Of a stretch of 64,000 nt of DNA, positions 10,854-21,431 are shown piece by piece. The DNA is taken from NCBI RefSeq assembly GCF_003576645.1, contig NC_044927.1:10046638-10110637 (forward strand), given 5' to 3'. A program made the translations under genes and the position numbers. Each line of letters starts with the position of its first letter. Within the stretch, counting starts at the first letter, position 1. Under the pieces are notes generated by a model that was not told the DNA's origin, did no database searches, and worked only from the letters and a program-made list of their open reading frames with translations. The stretch comes from Ipomoea triloba. Lineage: Eukaryota > Streptophyta > Magnoliopsida > Solanales > Convolvulaceae.

Positions 10854-13800
10854 TCAGTCGTATGACCAAAGAGACTGTACATTTGGGGTGGAGTAGAAGC
10901 CACCAGCAAGGGATCTTGCCGGTGTGCTTCTAAAAACGAGGATCTTGCTGGTGAGCTTCCAGCACCGCTTCCGTTTCCATGCAAGGCTGGGAGAGTCCAC
11001 CCCTCGCTGAAAGAGAGAATAACCAAGAATACATTAGATATAACTATACAAGCATGTGCACATGTACCAGCATAATTACTGCAGCAATGAAAGAGACAAG
11101 CATAAGACTTTGCAACCATATTTTCATGGGCTTCTATACAAGTGTATTAAAATAAAATTAAACTTTGCATCTTCATATTACAAAGTTTTAAGGGAAACCC
11201 CCACATTTGTGTTCCGGTTCTCTACAGTATACATCATATATTTCATTATAAAACTGTGAAGATGTTAGCCATCTCCAACACAATGGTATCATATGCTAAC
11301 AAGATTCAATAAGCACAGCATGCAACTTCATATCATTAAGAAAAGTAGTTGATTGAAGCACTAATTTCTTGTGTTATAATATTAACAGTAATGGGCAGGT
11401 TTAACATCATCAAATCCTTGATGGCATTCACAAGTACAGATTTGAGAAACTGACAATCTTATCTCATGAATATTTTAAGGTAGTAACAGACACATAACAG
11501 GAATTAACAATGGGGGATTCGGGTGACTTCCCACTATGATAAGAATTCTTGGGATCGGCCAATCCTAAGAGAACCGGCTTGAAAGTTCATTTATATGGCT
11601 TTTGATAGGCCAATCCTACAATGACTCTGCATATGAATTTATAAATTACAAGTGATTCTAAAACTATTTTATTTTACTTTCCATGACAATAATTCATTAA
11701 GATAACTATCAGAAACATACATTATGCCATGCTTATTTGGCAATGATTCAATTGCAATTGACCCAACAGCTAGACCACTCACTTTTGACACATTGACTTT
11801 AAAGATAGTTCAACAGTATGCATATCAAAGCACTGGAACATACTGTTAATGAGACTCGCTCAGTACTGCATATTAATGATTATTAACCTTGATTGCAAAA
11901 TATTTGCTATATCTCATTCATGACCCAACAACTTGTACCCCAGGATTACATTTGTACTATCTAGTAATATGAAGAAACATAGGCAACTAATGGGACAATT
12001 CACAAGCTGGAATGCTCAAATGGCAGAGGCCAAAAGTCCCATCATGGTATTGATATTTACCCAACTCACCTTCAACTCCCTTCAAGTCATGCCTAAAAAG
12101 CTCCTTGTACTCTTATAGTTCTAAAAAGTGAGGCTTTGTTCCAATGTTTCTACATTAACCTAAATGATAATAACTGTTATTATATCCGATGATGCAGATT
12201 ACTCCAAAATTTCCTGTTTTAAAAGTTGGCAATTAGATATCTAATTCTTTCCAACATTAACATCCACAATCTAAAGGCAATGCTGCACACAAGGATCACT
12301 GTATGAAAATAGCAGATACTTGTATATAGGCAAATTAAAAGATTTTTAGTTTGTTTACTGAGTAGGTTGCATTTTGAAGCCCAGAGGTCACTCTAGACAG
12401 TGGCTTCTATTTCAGTCAATGCTAATTATTCAATAAGAGAGCATATTCTTATTATTCTGTATGGAGATCATCAGAAAGCAACAACTAATATAAATCAGAA
12501 AAGATTAATGTGGAACACAGTAAGAAATAGTAACCTAAAACATAAATGCAAGCAAAACATCATGACTCACTCATTTTGTATAAAAGAAACAGGTGTGCTT
12601 ACTTGGCTGAAGAATTAGCTGAATACAACTCTAATGGTTGGTTAGTATGACAAACACTGTGGCTTCCATATATCATGTCATTCTGTAGAACTTCCTCGTT
12701 AGGCGTAAGAGAATGCCAATTTTCACCTCCAGAGAACGTCCCAAATAAAGAGCTGGAAAACCTTCCATCCTTACTTCCAGGCATAGAAGTACCAAATGTG
12801 CTAAAACTCTGGCGACTTCCTGTAAAAGCAGGTAGAGATGGAGTACCATGAACTTGATCATCATTTTTAAAGAGTGAAGCCATAGTCTTCTGAGGTGCAT
12901 AGTGCACAAGATCCTCTCTGTTCACTTTTTGATTCAAAATCCCACCAATCAAACCCAGACCATCCTGACCAAGTGGAGAGCTATTCCACATTTGCCATGT
13001 TCCGGCATCATTTGCAATTCTTAAAGCATCCGTCGGCACATTGAGCAAATCCTGAACCACACAAGTATTTGGAGAAAGAAAAGAGCTACCATGCCTTTCC
13101 TCTGAAACTCGTAATGTCCTGCTCACTTCAGAAGATGAGTTCATATTCTTAGTAGCAGGCATCTTTTCCGGTTCCATATCTGCCACAAAGCCTCGGTCCA
13201 GCTGGAAGTTGTCAAGGGACTCAGAAACTGGCCCAAGCAAAGATACTGGATCTGGAACATAACAAGGATCTTCAAAAATCTCCGATTCCTCAGGCAGTAA
13301 TGGAGATCGTGGTTCTCCATTCTGAGGAAGTAAGCCTTCTGATGATAATGGAAGAGATGCATTGCTATTTTTTGGTCCAAAAGAGAAAGAAGATAAGGTA
13401 AAAGGTGACGGGAGACCAAAATTAAAAGGATTGTAAAATGCTTGCACTGAAGGAGTGTTATTAGTACACTGAACACTCTGAGCTTCAGTTTCAGGCTTCC
13501 CACCAGGTCTACTGATGACATTTGAATTAGAAGGTGGAGAAACAGCAGATGAGCGAGTAAATAACTGTTGCCATGATTTTTTAGGAGCTATAGATGGCTG
13601 AGGTTCAATAAACACCTGCAACAAAGAAAATTAGTAAAAACGACACATAAATCCAAATCCATTGTCCATGGCAAAAACACATCTAAGAAGACATAATTCA
13701 CCATTGAATCATAGGAATCTTTTGTGAGATTAAGATTTTGATAGTAGGGTGAGAAAACTGTCCCTTTAAATTTCAGGTCAACTAAAAAAGGAAAAGAAAC

Positions 13801-15523
13801 ATGGCATCAGTTTAAATGACAGATCAAAACTGTAATATTTGTAGACTTCGCATATAACTCCACTGGCATGGCAATGAGACCAAGTTTTCTAATGCAAATA
13901 AATAATTTAAACAATATAAAATTAAAAATTAAAAAATAAAAAATAGTGAAAAAAAAAAAATTGATCATAACTAGACATAAAATGTGGCAAAATATGTAAC
14001 AAACAAATTAAACTAGAAAGATAAACAAGAAATTGCCTTACATGTCGATTGATGTTCGTATCACCTACATTTACAGTTGCTTTGCCAGACATGTAATCTG
14101 GTTGAGGCAATTCCCTCCTATGAGCAAATGTTTCAGTATGGTTGACAGACATATTAGATTTACGTTCTTTTATAATATTAGAAGTATTAGTACTCTTCCC
14201 AAGAAAGCCACCTCCAGTAAATGTTCTAGAAGAAGAAAAGAAGGAACCCCTCATGCGGTCCAAATAATGATTTCCAGCATTTCCATGATTATGGTTGCTT
14301 GTGTTAGTACCCTTTGGACTATGTCCAGCGTCAGCGTTCTGTGCCTTAGCAAATTCAGGCCGTGTTCTGTGTAGTTCATGTTGATCAGTCTCACTCCGTC
14401 TGTTTTGCTCACATTCCTTACTTGGTCCTTTTTCCAATTCTTCAGCATCTGAATTGCTTTTGCTAGATCCTCGGCCTCTTTCTTTCTTCTTCTCTTGACG
14501 TTTTTTCCCTGCTTTTTTACTACCCCGTTCCTTAATAGATGGTCCTTTCCCACGTTCTTTCTCACCCTCCATCCTATCATCACGCAATCTCCTGCGTTCT
14601 TCCACCAATCTAGCAACTTCCTCTCTTTGAATTCTTTCTTCTTCCTCCAATAGTTCTTTCTCTAATCTAGCCAGCCTCTTCTCCTCTGCTTTTCTTCGGG
14701 CTCTCTCCCCTTTACGCTCTTGAAAATTTCCTCCATCCTCACCTTTTTTATCCAGCATTCCTCTCTGTTCGGCATCTGTGGAAGTATCATCTCTGGAAGA
14801 ACCAATCCTAAAAATCTTTTTGTAAAGCCACATGATACTCATGAAAAGAGCTGCAAATGCCTTGACTACAAAAAGCAACACACGAGAACAAGAATTTTCT
14901 GGTAAATAATGATCTTCCACAAAAAACCCAGTGCCTTTCTTGCCCCAGTCACTTGATCTCCCCTGGAAAGAACCCCCAACCCAATTTCTGTTCTCCAGCC
15001 AATCCTGCCCGCATATCCATCCACTATCAGATCGAACCTTTCCTTTCAATATCTTCCCACTTTTTCCTACCAAGTCATTCAAAATCCTAGAATTTGAAAG
15101 GTCAAATCCTTGCGGAACAGGTAAGTCTAGGACTGGTCTCTTAGAGATGTGCCCACAATATGAGCACATAAACTTCCCACCACCAGGATTCTGATCCCTG
15201 TATGGAGTGAAGCAATTTCTACATCTCTTTGTGGCTGTTTTCCTCAACTTCTGCATTTCAATTGCTTCAACCCTCTTCTTCTCCCTAAGCATAGCATTTC
15301 TCTTTGCCCGCCAAGCCGACAACCAAGGCATCAAAATCTCATACCAGAAAAGTGTCACCAACAGTACAAAAACACAGGCCAGTCTCGGAGAAGTGATTTC
15401 AAATCTAAAAGCAGGCGGCAGTGCCTGTGATAGTGCCCATAGACCAATCAATGGAATCACTAACCACGGCAACATGGCAGCAACCCTCCGAGACCATTTC
15501 TGAATCACACAAAGCATACACAT
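10854..15523 (-). CDS. Membrane-anchored zinc-ribbon/coiled-coil protein, plant 'stress response NST1-like' family
   Basis: Exon 1 is 14042-15523 (494 codons), exon 2 is 12603-13615 (337 codons plus two bases), and a terminal exon 10854-11006 ends in VQSLWSYD and a stop. I recognise the opening MCMLCVIQKWSRRVA and the VQSLW ending as typical of an uncharacterised plant family annotated NST1-like. Residues 18-36 and 47-67 are membrane segments; C101/C104/C120/C123 form a CxxC-CxxC zinc ribbon; residues 214-235 may be a third membrane segment; 265-350 is a highly charged coiled coil; exon 2 is low-complexity and Ser/Pro-rich. Function unknown; an ER or nuclear-envelope membrane site is only inference. 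Exon 2 ends in phase 2 at a good donor (AA|GTAAGC) while the last exon reads in phase 0, so at least one small exon between 11007 and 12602 is unassigned. Reading without splicing, exon 2 would end in TAA at 12599. Confidence 0.75.
11007..12602 (-). other. Intron region of NST1-like gene with an unplaced exon
   Basis: 11007-11326 is the segment duplicated at 2643-2953. A strong donor-like site GAAG|GTGAGT sits on the minus strand near 12065, after two T-rich AG sites, so a microexon there is possible, but the frames I tried with the first acceptor meet stops. No TE recognised. Confidence 0.4.
13616..14041 (-). other. Intron 1 of the NST1-like gene
   Basis: Donor CAT|GTAAGG at 14041 and acceptor TTGTTGCAG|GTGTTT at 13616. 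The join is in phase 0 and reads ...NINRH-VFIEPQP. AT-rich, nothing else seen. Confidence 0.75.
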
Positions 15524-16080
15524 TATCCCCTAACCACACCTACAATCCCCCAACCCGAGTAATTAGAGAAATAAAACCAATCAGAACCCAGCTGTAAATA
15601 TAAGAAATTAGTTAAACCCCTATATTTATTATCTACAGCTCATGAAAACCTAACCCCTGCAATTCCTTTCTGTTCCCGAGCAAAACCCTGCAATGCAACA
15701 CCAAAACATTCAATTCGTTTAAACCCTCACGAAAGCCCAACCCTAACATCGGTACGAACAGACTCCGAAAAGCGTTAGGGTTTCGAAGCTAAGAAACCAA
15801 CAATGAATGAATATTTGAAACTTAAATAGGGAAATGAAAAAATAAAAATAAGTAATCGAGTTACTGCTCACAGTTACATCTCCAATCACAAATTCATCGG
15901 CGGCGGCGGTCGGAACGGTGAGGTTCGTCGGTGAAATGAATGCTACACCGGTATACGACTGAGGTAACACAGTAATAACAAAGAAAAGAGTAAAAGGGAA
16001 ATCTGCAAAAATACAATACAATACTGCTTTCCAAATGTCTAGATACTTCATAGTTGACGGTTGAACCGGAGTCTTCAATT
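15524..16080 (-). promoter_or_regulatory. Leader and proximal promoter of the NST1-like gene
   Basis: Minus-strand leader DNA with CCG-rich sequence around 15895-15950 that would suit a first non-coding exon. GTGAGC near 15870 is a possible leader-intron donor. No clear TATA box. The sequence becomes repeat-derived upstream of about 16200. Confidence 0.4.
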
Positions 16081-16207
16081 ACGACCGGTTTATTGCTTAT
16101 GGATAGGATCTAGTGGGGTGATTTCGTGTTCCCTACTCATTATTAATATTTATTTATTACGGATTTACGGAGGGAGTATTTGAGTAATATTTAATTTAAT
16201 GCAAAAA

Positions 16208-16855
16208 TTTGTGTAAGACCGTCACACCGTGAGACAGATCGGGTCATGATGAAAATGTAATACTTATATGCTCAAATGTAATATTAATCAGAAATAAATT
16301 TTTTATTACTTATAAGGGTAAATGTAATACTTTTAAGGAAAAAAATACAACTTTTACATTTTGATTAAAAGTATTACATTTTTTCTCAAAAATATTATAT
16401 TTTCCCTTATACTACCTCCGTCCCAAAATGGTTGTCTGATTCGTTTAACGAGGCTTGACTGAAGTTATTTTTAATTCAATTTTTAATAATATTAAGTTTA
16501 ACATTAATATATAAAATTTATATATTTAGAAACTACATTAAAAGTACTATTAAACACAAAAAATTAAATTTAAAAATAATAAAAAATTACTAAAGAAAAT
16601 AAGTAATGAAAAAAGAGTTGGTTTGACCAATGAATAGTAAATAGGACAGGTAAAATGGGACAGAGGGAGTAAGTAACACTTGTCAACATTACTTATTATG
16701 AAAAATGTAATACATTTTCTCTTATAAGTAACAAAAATTGTATTCCTGATTAATATTATATTTGAGCATATAAGTACGACATTTGTATGTTGCTCCGACC
16801 CGACCCGTCTCACGAATAAAAATCCGTGAGATGGTTTCAAACAAGTGTGACCCTT
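16208..16855. mobile_element. Fold-back TIR element with a Stowaway nested at its centre
   Basis: Arms of about 190 bp: CTTATATGCTCAAATGTAAT (left) is matched inverted by the right arm near 16750-16770, and both outer ends carry GTGAGAC/GTCTCAC and GATCGGGTC/GACCCGACC motifs. The same end motifs occur at 43760-44000. The centre is interrupted by the MITE at 16415-16669. Confidence 0.65.
16415..16669. mobile_element. Stowaway-like MITE (255 bp), nested
   Basis: Ends CCTCCGTCCCAAAATGG and TAAAATGGGACAGAGGGAG with TA on both sides (16413-16414, 16670-16671). Related to the element at 9958-10213 but in a different place and clearly diverged. Confidence 0.85.
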
Positions 16856-16883
16856 AATTTAATACTACCCTCCTATTACATTA

Positions 16884-17302
16884 TCTAATCTAAAAAACAT
16901 AATAAATATGAATGAAGGTTATACCCCTCATTTATGCTCGTTTTTTCCGTTAAGTTTTTTTTGTACATTATGCTATAAAAGTTGTACTACATAATATTTT
17001 GGACAAATATACCCCTACCGTTATAACTTCCGTTATCTTTTCCACTATTGTTACTATGCACATGCATTCACCATGTATTTTCTTATCTTCTTCAATAATA
17101 ATAATAATAATATATACACATCAAATATTAGAGTTAAATGTTAGTTATTTTTTAAAATATAAATATCTAATTTATAAAAATAATTTACATTATTATTATT
17201 ATTATTATTTACTATATTAAAATTTAAATAAATTTAAAATTTTAATATAAAATACTAATATTGGGCACCTACTTTTTGCTCATCGCGCATAAGAAAAACT
17301 AG
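16884..17302 (+). mobile_element. Small non-autonomous Helitron (419 bp)
   Basis: Starts with TC after an A (TCTAATCTAAAAAACATAA), ends CTAG before a T, and has GCGC-containing sequence about 10 bp before the end. This fits Helitron structure: A|TC...CTRR|T with a 3' hairpin. A second copy is at 52176-52580. Confidence 0.6.
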
Positions 17303-17331
17303 TCTTACAATACAAGTTAATAATTACTTTA

Positions 17332-17830
17332 TGGGTGTGTTTGGTTCGCAGGAATCGAAATCAGAATAGCAATCAAATATTTGGTAATAATAATGAGTTA
17401 TGGTGAAAATATTTTGCATGTGATAGTAGGATGAAATTTGAATGATTACCAATAATATTGATAATGGGAATAAATGTTTCAAAAATACAAAAATTACCAA
17501 TATTGATATTTGGTTATGTTTGACCCTATAATGGGAATAAATATTTTAAAAATATAAAAATAAAAATTAAGGCAATTGATCATAAATTAATGACATCTAA
17601 AATATCAATATGAACAAAAAAAATCAAATCAAAAATCTAAAAGCACTACTCGAAACATAAAAATCATATTACTAATGAGATGAAATGATATCATTTTTTA
17701 ATTAGGTAATGAAATTTTTAATTAAAAGGATAATTAAATCTCATAATTGTGTTTTAAATAATTCTCAACTAAACACTAACTATAAAATTAATTTTCATTC
17801 TAAACTTATAAGCCAAACCTGACAAACATA
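17332..17830. mobile_element. Possible TIR MITE (GGGTGTGTTTGGTT type)
   Basis: Begins GGGTGTGTTTGGTTCG and ends near AAACCTGACAAACATACCC, imperfect inverted ends of about 14 bp. Interior AT-rich and non-coding. Ends are poorly matched, so this is tentative. Confidence 0.35.
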
Positions 17831-18239
17831 CCCTACTTGTTCATCAATAAACTTAAAAGAAGATAAACTTGTAGTTTATCTGAATACTAATTACTAATTA
17901 AATTATCTTTTATTGGTGATGTGGGAACGATGAGGTTTTCAATTCCATATCATTTCGACACCTAGAACATTGAAGTCATCTATTTCGTAATGATAAAATC
18001 TAAAAATATAATATAGTAAAAGAGATAATAAGAATACATTTTTTTAAGAGAGGGTTTTACCTTTGACTTTTATAAATTTTTAATTTTCATTAAAGTCACA
18101 CTTATGTGAAATTATTTTACGGATCTTAATTCATGAGAGAATTGGTTATGCCCGTTAGTTGGTCATTAGCTCTTAACCGATGATCATTACAGGTAAAGAA
18201 AAAAGAGATAGAGAGACAACAAAGAATAGGGAAAAGAGT
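17831..18239. other. AT-rich intergenic DNA
   Basis: No gene, repeat end or regulatory motif recognised. Confidence 0.5.
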
Positions 18240-18566
18240 ATTTTTCATTACATTCAACCTTAACAGTACAGTCATATATCTTGTATATATAATATACATA
18301 ATAATGTCACTAATGATGCTAACCGTTACAAAATTGAATAGTCATAATGTCCACAATAATAACATATTTATAACACTCCCCTTGGACATTATTTGACAAT
18401 GATTTTCCCTCATTAAAAACTTGATAGGAAAACCTTATAGAAAAGACCTATACAAGAAAATAGTACAAGATATATGGGTAATATATTTTAATATATTCAT
18501 GCCTCGTTAAAAACTTCACTAGGAAAACCACGTGGGAAAAATCTAGTTTAAAGAAAAGAGTAGATG

Positions 18567-18626
<60 letters not shown>

Positions 18627-19080
18627 ATTGGTTGCCTCATTAATAACCTTACACTAAGAAAAACCTCGTGGGAAAAAATTTAGTTAAGGAAAAAGAACAC
18701 AACCATAATCTTCTGGATTTAATCTTCTGGATTATAAGAGTTGTTGGTCTTCTGGACTAATAATTTATATGTATCGAGATGCTGTTGCTCTCCCTGAAGA
18801 CAACAACCTTCCTGATTGTCTCGTTAAAAACCTTAACTTAAGAAAACCCGTTGTGAAAAACTTAGTTAAGAGAAAAAGAGTACAACCATAAGCATTCGGG
18901 GCATAATCTTCAAGATTTGGGATTTGTCTATTTTATTTGCAACTTTTCTCATTAATATTATTATGTCATACACATACCTCGTTAAAACCATACTATAAAA
19001 TCCAATGGAAAAAACCTAGTGAGGAAAGAATACATGATATGTATATGTTGCAAAAGAATTTGAAAATTGACAATTTTAGA
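18240..19080. repeat. Degenerate array of CTCGTTAAAAAC...GTGGGAAAAA units
   Basis: At least five diverged units (near 18410, 18505, 18635, 18820 and 18975) each read roughly CTCRTTAAAAACCTTA...AGGAAAACC...GTGGGAAAAA...AGTTAAGGAAAAAGAGTACA. Similar arrays are common in dicot LTR-retrotransposon non-coding regions (from memory of plant repeats, not tested). A (TA)27 run (18569-18623) interrupts it. Confidence 0.5.
18569..18623. repeat. (TA)n microsatellite
   Basis: About 27 uninterrupted TA units. Confidence 0.95.
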
Positions 19081-19815
19081 TAGTTCGTTTTTTTAAGAAG
19101 CAAACATCATATTGTATCTCAAGTCTTACAGGTTATTAATCACTGTAATTGCAATAGTAATGACTCAAAACTAAAAAACAAGTACTGAAACTCAACAAAA
19201 ATGACAGGGAAATGAACAAGCTTTCCAAGGCTTTGACATCGAGACATCGAGTAAGTGAACAGTATCCTCAAAACCAGAGCTTGGTGCGTCGCCAATGGCG
19301 ATGCTTGGGGTTGTAGTGGATAGTATTGCCTCCGATTAGGGCTCTTGACGAAGATGTCAGCGTCGAGGGTGAGATTGAGGCGGACGGCGAGTCGGAGTAT
19401 GTTTAAGGAGAGCTAAATTGGTGAGTGAAATGGAATTGACGGTGGAAATCAGTAGCAGCGAAAGTACCATTTTACCCCTGAAAATCACAGTGTAAACGGC
19501 TCATTGTAACAAAAGGACAGCAGAAGGTCAAAAATTGTAATTCGGAGGACTATGAAATTCAAAATCAAAGTTTAGGACTATAGCTGGCGAAACCATCAAA
19601 CTCGAGGGACCTTGGCTGGTATTAACTCAAAGTTTATACTAACGGAGTGTGGGTTATTTAATGGAAGAAACATAATGTAATAAAGGGTAAAGTAGAAAAA
19701 TAAACAAAATACTAAAATCAAAATAATCTGAATCATTCATTTTATCAAATAATTGAACGGACATTTTCTAATTGTCATTATAGGTCTAACTTTATTGACT
19801 CTTTTATATATATAT
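19081..19815. other. Unassigned intergenic DNA with the dispersed repeat at 19625-19800
   Basis: 19230-19460 is GC-richer than its surroundings (many CGACG motifs) and may be a scrap of a gene, but no frame gives a recognisable protein. 19625-19800 is the partner of 3570-3765. Confidence 0.4.
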
Positions 19816-20072
19816 TCAAATGTGGTTGCGCTTTCCCGTGCATTCAGTGCGGTTTACACCACTCAATGTTAAGAAATGCACCACAATGAAAATGCATAAA
19901 AACACCTTACAACTCTCCTGTTTCTAATCGTGCATTTTTGAATACTGTGTGGTGTATTTTTTTTATACCCAGTGGTGTGTACCTAATAGTACATATTTGT
20001 GTGTGCATTTCTTAACATTGAATGGTGTAAATCGCACCGACCGCACGGGAAGGCGCGACCACACCTGAACTC

Positions 20073-20073
<1 letters not shown>
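19816..20073. mobile_element. TIR MITE with ~70 bp arms, inserted beside (TA)n
   Basis: The left arm from 19816 and the right arm up to 20073 pair over about 70 bp; for example ACACCACTCAATGTTAAGAA (left) is mirrored by TTCTTAACATTGAATGGTGT (right). It is flanked by TA repeats on both sides (short on the left, 82 bp on the right), so it appears to have landed in a TA microsatellite. Confidence 0.7.

Positions 20074-20155
<82 letters not shown>
20074..20155. repeat. (TA)n microsatellite
   Basis: About 41 uninterrupted TA units. Long enough to be error-prone in assembly. Confidence 0.95.
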
Positions 20156-20158
<3 letters not shown>

Positions 20159-20299
20159 TAGTAAATACTTGTACAATTATACATATAACATGTTTCCTTT
20201 TATTTATATAACCCGTGAGTCGTGACTTTTTAAGTATGAAAACTTGGTCACTCCTTTCAGGAAGAAACATTACTAGAATTCTCACAAAAATTATGATCT

Positions 20300-20460
20300 T
20301 AACAAGTAGCATATAAGCCAAGCACCTTGTGCTTAAATGGCATGTAGTGACTCACTCATATGGGAGGTCATGAGATTGAGTTTCAGTGGAGGCGAGGTTG
20401 ACTATTTGTACTTTAATAGGTTGTGAATGTATGTATAAGCAGACACTACAAGTAGCACAA
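20300..20460 (+). mobile_element. tRNA-derived SINE-like sequence
   Basis: AAGCACCTTGTGCTTAAATG (A-box region) followed by GGGAGGTCATGAGATTGAGT (diverged B-box) and GTGGAGGCG, the order seen in tRNA-derived plant SINEs. No clear poly-A tail or TSD. Confidence 0.4.
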
Positions 20461-20736
20461 CAAAGCGAATATAAAGTAACTTAAATGCTTAATACATATC
20501 AGACTATAATTTATGCTTTATCATTCATTATCTGCATTCTGTGTAAACATCAAAATAAATGAGAGGTCCATTTAACCATAAACTATACTTTGTATTATAA
20601 TGACATTAAGATTGGGAATACGATGGACATCAATCAACTAACTATCTTTTCAGGGTGAGGGGAAGGTTGCTGGATAATGCCTTAGAGCAATCAGACCTGA
20701 GGCTTTTTGACAGTTTTTTCATATTTTAAAAACACA

Positions 20737-21003
20737 GCTTGATTTTTATATTAATGTAGACTATGATTTTTTGCCATCCTGCAAACAAGTATGCTTTTGC
20801 AGAGAGAAGAAGAAGAAAAAAAAAAAAAAACAAGCTCAAAAGCAAGTGGAGCACACTTCGCGCGTCCGCTGCATTTTTATATTGATGTAGACTATGATTT
20901 TTTTTCAATTCTTTCCCCTGCAAAAAGTATGTTTTTGCAAAGAGAAGTAAAGAAAAAAGAAAAAAAAGCTCAAAAGCAAGTGGAGCACACTTCGTGCCCC
21001 AGC
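20737..21003. repeat. Direct tandem duplication, ~133 bp unit x2
   Basis: Both units run TTTTTATATT(A/G)ATGTAGACT ... GCTCAAAAGCAAGTGGAGCA ... CACTTCG. They differ mainly in purine-tract length (AGAAGAAGAAAA versus AAAGAAAAAAGA). About 430 bp beyond the CIPK stop codon, non-coding. Confidence 0.8.
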
Positions 21004-21431
21004 GGACGCCTGTTTCGAACAGGCTCTTTGAGACGACGCGTCAGAATGACGGCCAGACGAAACAACCCTTGGTTTATTGTCATTTTTTTTTACTTTTCTT
21101 TTTCTCTTTTATTTCTTTTTATCTCTCCTACATGATAACTAAAAAATTGTATAAAATTTTCCACTGATATGAATTCTCTAACTTTAGTGCTAAACAATAT
21201 ACTCTTGCATCACTCAAACTTTCATTTCTTTTTCTTTTTTTTTTTCTTAAATCAGTCTAAAATTAAGGTCACCAAAAATTACTAAATCATACGACTGGAA
21301 AAAGAAAAGTTAAGAAAAAAAAAAAAGACAATTGAGATTGTAACAACCTAGAATTATACGGAGTATGTAGCTTATAGTTGTTTTAATTTTCAATGATATG
21401 CAATGTAATAATTTTGTAAGTCCAGCTTAGC
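21004..21431. other. 3' flank of the CIPK gene
   Basis: AT-rich with T and A runs. Presumably contains the CIPK 3' UTR on the minus strand next to the stop codon. Nothing else seen. Confidence 0.5.

Noticed and set aside
11990..12112. Minus-strand open stretch YKELFRHDLKGVEGELGKY as a coding exon of the NST1-like gene
   Set aside because: No acceptor gives a compatible frame, a donor GTGAGT cuts it in the middle, and it matches no family sequence I know.
14251..15503. Several frames over the NST1-like exons on either strand
   Set aside because: Shadows of the GC-richer coding exon; the long minus frame explains the region.
19963..20184. Poly-(IY) open frame
   Set aside because: Product of the (TA)n microsatellite.
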